Origin: Catalimonadaceae bacterium JC749
GTDB lineage: Bacteria; Bacteroidota; Bacteroidia; Cytophagales; Cyclobacteriaceae
Direction: 5' to 3'
Length of the DNA: 64,000 nt
Assembly (NCBI GenBank): GCA_021730635.1
Contig: JAJNNC010000005.1
Span: forward strand, 248,001-312,000
Shown: piece by piece, positions 29,326 to 36,304 of the stretch
Numbering within the stretch: the first letter of the stretch is position 1
Layout: every line of letters starts with the position of its first letter
Made by a program: the position numbers and the translations under genes
The notes under the pieces: generated by a model
The model's input: the letters and a program-made list of their open reading frames with translations, nothing else
The model's database searches: none
Told to the model about the DNA's origin: nothing

Positions 29326-30199
29326 ACCTATCACCTCCGGACTGGCCGTCAAACTGAAAGCCTACTATGAACTGTTGAAGTTCAGACTATCTTTCCTTGT
29401 CGCTTTTTCTTCTGGTTTTGGCTATGTGTTGGGCACGCAGGGTGCCATAGATGTTGAAAGATTGCTGCTCCTTTGTCTGGGAGGGTTTTGCGTTTCAGGT
29501 GCTTCTATTACCATTAATCAGATCTTGGAGCGGGATTTTGATAAGCTGATGACTCGCACGAAAAACAGGCCATTGCCTACCGGAAGAGTGAGTGTAACAG
29601 AAGCCATTTGGTTTGCCTGCCTGCTCGGTATGGTAGGTCTGTGGTTGCTGATCCGGTTTACCAATCCGCTTACCACCGCATTATCTTTCTTGTCCTTGCT
29701 CCTGTACAGCTTTGTCTATACCCCTTTGAAGCGGGTCGGACCTATTGCTGTCTTGGTGGGCGCTTTCCCGGGGGCCTTTCCGCCTTTATTAGGGTGGGTA
29801 GCCGCCACAGGTATGATCAGTTATGAAGCCCTGATCCTGTTTGGTATACAGTTTATATGGCAATTTCCTCATTTCTGGGCCATAGCCTGGGTTGCCGATG
29901 ACGATTATAAAAAAGCAGGGTTTAAGCTATTGCCTCTGGGAGGTCGAAAAGATGTACGAACAGCCATCCAGATCATGTCTTATACCTTGTTTTTAATTCC
30001 TTTGGGGCTGTTGCCCCTAAAAATAGGACTTACCGGCGTAGATTCAGCGATTGTTGCGACAATTTGCGGCGTTCTGTTTCTGAGTCAGACTTTTTCGTTG
30101 ATGATAGATGGTTCCAGAAAGTCTGCGCTGAAGATTATGTTTAGTTCATTTATTTATCTGCCTGTTGTGCAGATCGCGTTTCTTTTAGATAAAGTTTAA
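29300..30199 (+). CDS. ctaB: protoheme IX farnesyltransferase (heme O synthase)
   Basis: The 299-residue UbiA-family membrane protein has the prenyl-diphosphate motif NQILERDFDKLMTRTKNRPL (residues 73-92, DxxxDxxMxRTxxRPL form) and a second aspartate loop (WVADDDYKKAGFKLLP). It converts heme B to heme O, the substrate of CtaA. It overlaps ctaA by 26 bases and lies 7 bases before the first subunit III gene. Confidence 0.95.
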   Translation: MLATKTTVEPITSGLAVKLKAYYELLKFRLSFLVAFSSGFGYVLGTQGAIDVERLLLLCLGGFCVSGASITINQILERDFDKLMTRTKNRPLPTGRVSVTEAIWFACLLGMVGLWLLIRFTNPLTTALSFLSLLLYSFVYTPLKRVGPIAVLVGAFPGAFPPLLGWVAATGMISYEALILFGIQFIWQFPHFWAIAWVADDDYKKAGFKLLPLGGRKDVRTAIQIMSYTLFLIPLGLLPLKIGLTGVDSAIVATICGVLFLSQTFSLMIDGSRKSALKIMFSSFIYLPVVQIAFLLDKV

Positions 30200-30206
30200 A
30201 ACAATT

Positions 30207-30800
30207 ATGGCACAACCAAAAGTTGAATCTATACAGTGGATTGAAGAGCCGAAGCAGACGCTGTCGATGCATCCGAAAAAGTTTGCTTTATGGCTTTTCA
30301 TAGTATCGGTGGTGATGATCTTTGCGGGCATGACCAGCGCCTATATTGTGCGCCAGTCGGAAGGCAACTGGCTGGAATTTGACATGCCGCAAATGCTTTG
30401 GTATTCTTCCGGTATTATTTTATTGAGCAGTATCACCATGCACTGGGCTTATGCTGCTGCTAAAAAGGATAATCTGAGCAGCCTGAAGCTGGCCATGTCA
30501 GTCACAGCGCTATTAGGCGTGGCCTTTCTGATAGCACAGTTTGAGGCCTGGAAAGAATTGGTAAACATGAGTGTCTATTTTGTTGGCAATCCGGCAGGAT
30601 CATTTATGTATGTATTTACAGGACTGCATGGGATTCACCTCATCAGTGGTGTTGTTTTTCTGCTGGTGGTGTTGATCAATGTGTTCCGCTATAGAGTCCA
30701 TGCCAAAAGCATGGATCAAATTGAAATGTGTGCCACTTATTGGCACTTTTTAGATGGACTTTGGATTTATTTATTTCTATTTTTGCAGCTCAATCATTAA
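30207..30800 (+). CDS. cytochrome c oxidase subunit III-like protein, first copy
   Basis: The 197-residue protein has five membrane helices of the heme-copper oxidase subunit III family, with FTGLHGIHLISGVVFLL (residues 136-152) and CATYWHFLDGLWIYLFLFL at the C terminus. It is shorter than classic seven-helix subunit III. Two subunit III-type genes in a row, as here, are common in Bacteroidota. Both may be structural partners of subunit I. Confidence 0.9.
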   Translation: MAQPKVESIQWIEEPKQTLSMHPKKFALWLFIVSVVMIFAGMTSAYIVRQSEGNWLEFDMPQMLWYSSGIILLSSITMHWAYAAAKKDNLSSLKLAMSVTALLGVAFLIAQFEAWKELVNMSVYFVGNPAGSFMYVFTGLHGIHLISGVVFLLVVLINVFRYRVHAKSMDQIEMCATYWHFLDGLWIYLFLFLQLNH

Positions 30801-30817
30801 AAGGTTAATTATACACC

Positions 30818-31585
30818 ATGGCTACAACCACCACGACGACTAGTACTCGCGAACAAGAAGAAGCAAAAAACAGGAATATCTGGAGCGGAGGGGTTTCCCC
30901 TTTGAAAGCCAGTTATGGTAAGCTGATGATGTGGTTTTTTCTGCTTTCAGATGCTTTTACTTTTTCTTCTCTCTTGGTATCCTACGGACTGATTCGCTAT
31001 GCGTATCCAGCGTATGAAGGAGATATAGACAATTTTACCTTCTCTCAGGACTACTGGCCCGTGCCGGAAAAAGTTTACGAGGCAGTGCCTTTCCTGCATG
31101 GTGTTGAATTACCGCTGGTCTTTGTGGGTATCATGACGTTTATCCTCATTCTGAGTAGTGTAACCATGGTGCTGGCTGTAGAAGCAGGGCATCGGATGGA
31201 TAGAAAATCGGTGGTAAAGTGGATGCTCTGGACCATAGTGGGTGGTGTTACTTTCCTGAGTTGCCAGGCCTGGGAATGGTCTCACTTTATTCATGGAACA
31301 GAACAGGGAGGCCTGATGTCGGATGGTACTATTTTCTATGGTGCCAATCTGATGATGAACCAGTATGGCCCTCCTTTGTTTGCGGATCTGTTTTTCTTCA
31401 TCACTGGTTTTCATGGTTTTCACGTTTTTAGTGGAGTCATCTTGAATATTATCATCTTTTATCAGGCGGCGGTAGGTGTCTTTGAAAGACGAGGACATTA
31501 TGAAATGGTAGAGAAGGTAGGTTTATACTGGCACTTTGTTGACCTGGTATGGGTATTTGTTTTTACATTCTTCTATCTCATCTGA
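30818..31585 (+). CDS. cytochrome c oxidase subunit III-like protein, second copy
   Basis: This 255-residue protein also ends with the family pattern (ITGFHGFHVFSGVILNIIIF and GLYWHFVDLVWVFVFTFFYL). It has a longer N-terminal part with an extra-membrane insert (residues 60-90). It lies 17 bases after the first copy. The two differ too much to be a recent duplication or a split gene. Confidence 0.92.
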   Translation: MATTTTTTSTREQEEAKNRNIWSGGVSPLKASYGKLMMWFFLLSDAFTFSSLLVSYGLIRYAYPAYEGDIDNFTFSQDYWPVPEKVYEAVPFLHGVELPLVFVGIMTFILILSSVTMVLAVEAGHRMDRKSVVKWMLWTIVGGVTFLSCQAWEWSHFIHGTEQGGLMSDGTIFYGANLMMNQYGPPLFADLFFFITGFHGFHVFSGVILNIIIFYQAAVGVFERRGHYEMVEKVGLYWHFVDLVWVFVFTFFYLI

Positions 31586-31607
31586 TTAAAAAATAGACAT
31601 TATTATC

Positions 31608-31937
31608 ATGGCAGAACTAGACGAGACCAGTAGCGTTTCTTTTGAACCAGCGGATAAAAAGACTATCAGCAAATATGTAAAAATAGCAGTGATTATGGGG
31701 GTGGTCACCACCATAGAATTCGTTTTTGCTATCTTCCTTCCACGGGGTCCCTTGTTGTATTTCACCTTTATAGCGCTCACCTTTGTAAAAGCCTTCTATA
31801 TTGTGGCAGAATTTATGCACCTGAAAGGAGAGGTGAAAACATTAATCTGGTCTATTTTAATTCCTTTGATTTTCATTGTGTGGCTGATCATAGCCTTATT
31901 GGCAGAAGGCGCTTCTATTTTTTCGCTGAAGTTTTAA
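31608..31937 (+). CDS. cytochrome c oxidase subunit IV (prokaryotic type)
   Basis: The 109-residue protein has three membrane helices (YVKIAVIMGVVTTIEFVFAI, LLYFTFIALTFVKAFYIVAEF and LIWSILIPLIFIVWLIIAL). The helices contain the conserved FMHLKGE segment of small bacterial subunit IV proteins. It probably stabilises the oxidase. It lies 22 bases after the second subunit III gene. Confidence 0.9.
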   Translation: MAELDETSSVSFEPADKKTISKYVKIAVIMGVVTTIEFVFAIFLPRGPLLYFTFIALTFVKAFYIVAEFMHLKGEVKTLIWSILIPLIFIVWLIIALLAEGASIFSLKF

Positions 31938-31979
31938 CAGATGCTGTTTCTGTGACCAGGAGGAGTTGACTGTCCTTTT

Positions 31980-32594
31980 ATGAACTTTAACAAAAAAACC
32001 GGTATCCTGCTTTTTCTATTAGCTATACCGGTTTTTATTTGGCTTTTTCTTAAATTATTTGGCCAGAACCGGTTTGAAGTACCCGTGTTCTACGAAGCAG
32101 GCCTTGAGGTAGCAGGGTGCCCTGATACTAGCCAACCCCACGTGATACCTTCTTTTTCTTTACAGGGCATAACTCAACAAACCTCTGACGAAGGGTTGAT
32201 AAACAAGCTCACCGTTGTTTATTTTTTTGAGGATCCCTGCGAGGGTCCTTGTGCAGCGGTCATGGAAAATCTGGCCAAGATACAGGACGTATTTGAAAAG
32301 CAACCTATAATCCAGATCTGGGCCTTAGGGGAGGCAGCCGTGCCTGTAGCAGACTTAAACGAACTGGCTGAGCAGTATCAAAGTCATCCGGATCAGTGGA
32401 AATTTTTGACGGGAAATCAGCAGCAAATAGAAACTCTAAAGGAATGTGGTTTTGTTCTTAAAGAAGATACTCCTTCTATGGTATTGGTAGACGGTAACAA
32501 AAGAATCAGGGGATATTATGCAGGGACAGACCCGGAGGAGATTGACCGCCTGATAGTAGAAGTGCGAATTTTATTACGTAACCTTCAACAGTAA
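31980..32594 (+). CDS. SCO1/SenC-family copper chaperone lacking the usual copper histidine
   Basis: The 204-residue protein has one N-terminal membrane anchor and a thioredoxin-like domain. The CxxxC motif of SCO proteins is present (C87 and C91 in DPCEGPC). The third copper ligand of SCO proteins, a histidine just before the VLVD strand, is missing: the segment here is KEDTPSMVLVDGNKRIRGYY. The only histidines in the protein are H54 and H136, neither in that place. It may still act as a thiol reductase for the CuA site, or bind copper differently. Its place in the oxidase operon supports an assembly role. Confidence 0.85.
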   Translation: MNFNKKTGILLFLLAIPVFIWLFLKLFGQNRFEVPVFYEAGLEVAGCPDTSQPHVIPSFSLQGITQQTSDEGLINKLTVVYFFEDPCEGPCAAVMENLAKIQDVFEKQPIIQIWALGEAAVPVADLNELAEQYQSHPDQWKFLTGNQQQIETLKECGFVLKEDTPSMVLVDGNKRIRGYYAGTDPEEIDRLIVEVRILLRNLQQ

Positions 32595-32595
32595 T

Positions 32596-33171
32596 ATGCT
32601 GAATGCAGTCAAAGAAAATCGTTATTTAACACTTATTGGTATTTTATCAGTTGCTATTCCCATTGTAGTAGCACTTTTGCTTTTTTCTCCTACCAAGTGG
32701 CAGACAGGTGGCGACTGGGTATCCTTGCTGCCTCATCTGAATGCCGTCATCAATACAGCCACTGCGGTAGCCTTGATCGCTGGACTAATATTCATTAAAA
32801 ATAAAAATATAAAGTATCATAAGCGGGCGATGCTCACGGCTTTCGTGCTGGGTTCTGTCTTTCTGGTTTCTTATGTGATTTATCATTCCAGCGCCCCTTC
32901 TACCATCTTTGGAGATGTGAATGGTAATGGTATTTTAGAGGAACAGGAAGAGGCACAGCTAGGAAACATGCGCCTCATCTACCTGATCATTCTCCTTTCT
33001 CATATTGTATTAGCGGCCGTAGTTGTTCCTTTTGTGCTGCTGGCTTTGTACTTTGCTTTGGCAAAAAAGTATACCAGGCATCGGAAAATTGTGAAATTTG
33101 GGTACCCTATCTGGCTGTATGTTTCTATCACAGGCGTCATCGTTTACCTGATGATCAGTCCCTATTATTAA
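32596..33171 (+). CDS. DUF420 membrane protein, probable cytochrome oxidase assembly factor
   Basis: The 191-residue protein has five membrane helices and DUF420-type histidines (PHLNAVINTATAVALIAG, KYHKRAMLTAF and LLSHIVLAAVVVP). DUF420 members such as CtaM in Gram-positive bacteria are needed for maturation of heme-copper oxidases. An insert around residues 100-120 (DVNGNGILEEQEEAQ) resembles an EF-hand-like calcium loop. The start lies one base after the SCO stop. Confidence 0.88.
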   Translation: MLNAVKENRYLTLIGILSVAIPIVVALLLFSPTKWQTGGDWVSLLPHLNAVINTATAVALIAGLIFIKNKNIKYHKRAMLTAFVLGSVFLVSYVIYHSSAPSTIFGDVNGNGILEEQEEAQLGNMRLIYLIILLSHIVLAAVVVPFVLLALYFALAKKYTRHRKIVKFGYPIWLYVSITGVIVYLMISPYY

Positions 33172-33223
33172 GCGTATCAGAAACTAAAGAGGTATGCATA
33201 AGGTTGTAATAAAAAGAAGTAGT

Positions 33224-33496
33224 ATGAGGGCAACAGTATTCAGATTTTTTGTCATTCTTTTTTTCTTTTGTTTAGCCGTTGGAGAGCAGGTAGCGGCACA
33301 ATGTGCTATGTGCAGAACCACGGTGGAAAATAATGTCAGTCATGGTGATACATCCTTGGCCTCCGGTTTGAACATAGGGATTCTGTATTTGTTCGTCATG
33401 CCTTATTTACTGTTCACCGTATTGGCTGTCCTTTGGTATAAGAAAAGCCGTCAAAATGCAAAAAAAGTCCATTCTTTACGCTATCCTAAACTATAA
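33224..33496 (+). CDS. small membrane protein with a periplasmic CxxC, unknown function
   Basis: The preferred start at 33224 gives 90 residues; an ATG at 33194 would add ten. A signal-like hydrophobic segment (FFVILFFFCLAVGEQVAAQ) is followed by CAMCRTTVENN, then a single membrane helix (NIGILYLFVMPYLLFTVLAVLW) and a basic tail. The CxxC would lie just outside the membrane, where it could bind copper or exchange disulfides. The gene sits among oxidase assembly genes and overlaps the DUF983 gene by 41 bases. No characterised family is recognised. Confidence 0.8.
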   Translation: MRATVFRFFVILFFFCLAVGEQVAAQCAMCRTTVENNVSHGDTSLASGLNIGILYLFVMPYLLFTVLAVLWYKKSRQNAKKVHSLRYPKL

Positions 33497-33845
33497 ATGC
33501 CCGCGTTGCAGAGTAGGAAATATTTTTGTGTACCCACTTACACAAAACCCATCAAAATTCATCAAGACCCATAAAACCTGTCCTCACTGTGAATTGCTCT
33601 TTGAGGTAGAGCCAGGGTTTTTCTTTGGAGCTATGTATGTAAGCTATGCCCTGACGATGGCCATCATGCTGGTGGCTGCCTTTATTTTATATTATTTTTT
33701 CAATGATCCGGAGATTTGGGTATATGTCACCACAGTCATCGTGTTGATATTGTTACTATTGCCGGTTGTTTTCAGGCTCTCCCGTACGATATATTTATAT
33801 GCCTTTGGCGGTATCAAGTACAATTCTTCCTACAGTGAGCCTTAA
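33456..33845 (+). CDS. DUF983 membrane protein with zinc ribbon
   Basis: The 129-residue protein has a CPRC...CPHC zinc-ribbon-like N terminus (residues 15-45) and two membrane helices (YVSYALTMAIMLVAAFILYYF and YVTTVIVLILLLLPVVF), which is the DUF983 layout. DUF983 genes are often near cytochrome oxidase genes, but the role is unknown. It is the last gene of the respiratory operon. Its stop codon overlaps the stop of the convergent peptidase gene. Confidence 0.85.
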   Translation: MQKKSILYAILNYKCPRCRVGNIFVYPLTQNPSKFIKTHKTCPHCELLFEVEPGFFFGAMYVSYALTMAIMLVAAFILYYFFNDPEIWVYVTTVIVLILLLLPVVFRLSRTIYLYAFGGIKYNSSYSEP

Positions 33846-36028
33846 GGTATTTTTTTCTTCTTTTCTACCAGGTTCAGCATAAAGGCATATTCCAGCGCGG
33901 TTTCTTTGTATTGCTCATAGCGGCCGGAAGCGCCACCATGCCCGACATCCATATTGGTTTCCAGTAATAACAAATTGTTATCAGTCTTCATATCCCGGAG
34001 CTTGGCCACCCATTTAGCAGGTTCCCAGTATTGCACCTGTGAATCAAAAAAACCGGTGGTGACCAGCATATGGGGGTAGGCCTGCGCTTTAACGTTATCA
34101 TAAGGCGAATAGGAAAGCATATATTCATAAGATTCCAGATTTTTCGGATTTCCCCATTCGTCAAATTCATTGGTAGTAAGCGGAATAGATTCATCCAACA
34201 TGGTAGTCACTACATCGACAAAAGGTACAGCAGCAATGATGCCTTTAAACAAATCAGGACGCATGTTGGCTACAGCACCCATTAAGAGTCCGCCCGCACT
34301 GCCTCCCATCGCAAACAGTTGATTGGGGGTGGTATACTGTTGCGCTACCAGGTATTCGGCACAGTCGATAAAATCATGAAAAGTGTTCTTCTTTTTAAAC
34401 ATTTTGCCGTCTTCATACCACTCCCGGTTAAGATCCTGTCCGCCCCGTACATGGGCAATGGCAAAGACAAAGCCCCGGTCTAATAAACTGATTCTGGCCG
34501 AATTAAAAGTAGGATCCAGGCTAAAACCATAGGCACCATAGCCATTGAGCAAGAGTGGGTTTTTCCCGTTCTTTTTCAGTCCTTTCTTATAGACCAGTGA
34601 GATAGGTACGCTTTTGCCGTCGCGGGAAGGGGCATAAATTCTTTCTGTGATATAATCGGCAGGGTTGTATCCTCCCAGGACTTCCTGTTGCTTTAGCAGC
34701 GTTTTTTCCCTTGTCTTCATGTGATAATCATAAATAGACTTGGGGGTGGTCAGAGAGGAATAACTGAAGCGCAGCAGATCGCTCTCAAATGCAGCATTTT
34801 CTTCCAGGTGAACCGTGTAGGCAGGCTCATCGAAGGCAACATAATGTTCCTGCCCATTGGATAGGTTGATGATTCGTAACTGTATCAAGCCATTTTTTCT
34901 TTCTTCCACCACCAAATGATCTTTAAACACTTCTATCCCTTCTATAAATACATCTTTCCGATGGGGAATAACCTCTTTCCAGTTTTCCTTGGCAGTTTGT
35001 GTATCAGGGGTTTCCATCAGCCGGTAGTTGGGAGCCTCCCAGTTGGTCACGATAAAGAACTTATCCTGATAATGTTCTATGCTATATTTATGATCTTTTT
35101 CTCTGGGGGTAAAAGCAGCAAAGGAACCTGTGGGCTTATGGGCATCCAGTATATGGTAATCATCGGATAAGGTGCTGGAATTGTAAATGACCATAAACCG
35201 CCTAGACTTGGTTTTATACACTCCGATATAATAAGCTTTGTCTTTTTCCTCATAGACCAGTTCATCCTGATCAGCGTCTGTCCCCAGGGTATGGCGATAA
35301 ATCTTATCGGTAAGCAGGGTTTCACTGTTCTTGGAGGTGTAGAAAAGGGTTTTGTTATCTTGCGCCCAGGGAGCAAAACCACTAGAATTGGGAACAGCCT
35401 TTTCCAGAATTTCCCCGGTTTTCAGATTTTTGAAATGGATAGAATACAGGCGCCGGCTGACAGTATCAATACCAAAAGCCAGCCATTGATTGTTTCTGCT
35501 GACACTCAGGCCGCTGGCTTGAAAATAAGCATGGTTTTTAGCCATTTCATTCACATCCAGCAGAATTTCTTCCTTGGCTTCCAGGGTTTTTTCTTTCCGG
35601 CAGTATAAGGGGTACTCCTTGTTTTCTTCATAACGGGTATAATACCAATAGCCATCCGCATAGTAAGGAACCGATGAATCATCAGGCTTCAGCCGGCTTA
35701 TCATTTCACGATATAAAGTATCTTGCAGGCCCTGGGTAGGCTGCATCACCTGATTTGTATACTGGTTTTCTTTTTCCAGATAGTCCAGCACCTTCCGGGT
35801 ACTTTCATCAGGGGTCTTGGCATTCTTTTGCGCGTCACTCAGCCGCATCCAGTAATAAGGATCAATACGGGTCTTCCCATGATCCGATAGCGTCGTTTTC
35901 ACTTTTTCAGCAACAGGCGGTTGCCATCCTTCCGTGATGACAGCACCTTCCGGTGCCTCCCGGCATTGCACGAATGAAAATATAAATGGCAAAGTTATAG
36001 TTATGTAGTATAATATTCTGAACATCAA
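33842..36028 (-). CDS. S9 prolyl oligopeptidase family protein, oligopeptidase B-like
   Basis: The 728-residue protein has an N-terminal hydrophobic segment ending in a cysteine (FSFVQC), so it may be a lipoprotein. A beta-propeller covers roughly residues 40-450, followed by an alpha/beta hydrolase domain. MGGSAGGLLMG contains the nucleophile serine, and DVGHGGASGR contains the catalytic histidine. YYWMRLSD near the N terminus and NPLLLNGYGAYG are typical of oligopeptidase B. It should cut short peptides after basic residues. It is convergent with the respiratory operon, and the two stop codons overlap. Confidence 0.92.
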   Translation of the reverse strand: MMFRILYYITITLPFIFSFVQCREAPEGAVITEGWQPPVAEKVKTTLSDHGKTRIDPYYWMRLSDAQKNAKTPDESTRKVLDYLEKENQYTNQVMQPTQGLQDTLYREMISRLKPDDSSVPYYADGYWYYTRYEENKEYPLYCRKEKTLEAKEEILLDVNEMAKNHAYFQASGLSVSRNNQWLAFGIDTVSRRLYSIHFKNLKTGEILEKAVPNSSGFAPWAQDNKTLFYTSKNSETLLTDKIYRHTLGTDADQDELVYEEKDKAYYIGVYKTKSRRFMVIYNSSTLSDDYHILDAHKPTGSFAAFTPREKDHKYSIEHYQDKFFIVTNWEAPNYRLMETPDTQTAKENWKEVIPHRKDVFIEGIEVFKDHLVVEERKNGLIQLRIINLSNGQEHYVAFDEPAYTVHLEENAAFESDLLRFSYSSLTTPKSIYDYHMKTREKTLLKQQEVLGGYNPADYITERIYAPSRDGKSVPISLVYKKGLKKNGKNPLLLNGYGAYGFSLDPTFNSARISLLDRGFVFAIAHVRGGQDLNREWYEDGKMFKKKNTFHDFIDCAEYLVAQQYTTPNQLFAMGGSAGGLLMGAVANMRPDLFKGIIAAVPFVDVVTTMLDESIPLTTNEFDEWGNPKNLESYEYMLSYSPYDNVKAQAYPHMLVTTGFFDSQVQYWEPAKWVAKLRDMKTDNNLLLLETNMDVGHGGASGRYEQYKETALEYAFMLNLVEKKKKIP

Positions 36029-36176
36029 TATAATAATATATTTTTATTCTGCAAATAAATAGAACAACAATTATATAATTTTGCATGAAGGTTGATCCAT
36101 GACAACAGTGAAGTAAGTTATAAAAGTGAAATGGAAAGAGCTTTAAAAGAGCTGATTTTTTCTTTCACCTGATGGT

Positions 36177-36302
36177 GCGGTATACGGTAGCACGGTACAT
36201 GGTAAAATGGTATACGGTAAAACGGTATAGGGTAAATTTCTTTTTACCGTAAACCGTGTACCCTTCTACCTTTTACCGTGCTACCGTGTACCGTATACCG
36301 TA
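36177..36302. repeat. GGTA/TACC palindromic tract, copy 1
   Basis: The left half consists of GGTA units every 6 to 8 bases (CGGTATACGGTAGCACGGTA and onward). The right half consists of TACC units (TTTTACCGTGCTACCGTGTA and onward), with a short AT centre near 36236-36246. The whole tract can fold as an imperfect long hairpin. It lies just after the stop codon of the first permease gene, and two related tracts follow the other two permeases. Confidence 0.85.
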
Positions 36303-36304
36303 TT

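Noticed and set aside
30207-31585. One subunit III gene split by a frameshift
   Set aside because: Each product has its own start and the full C-terminal family pattern, so these are two genes.
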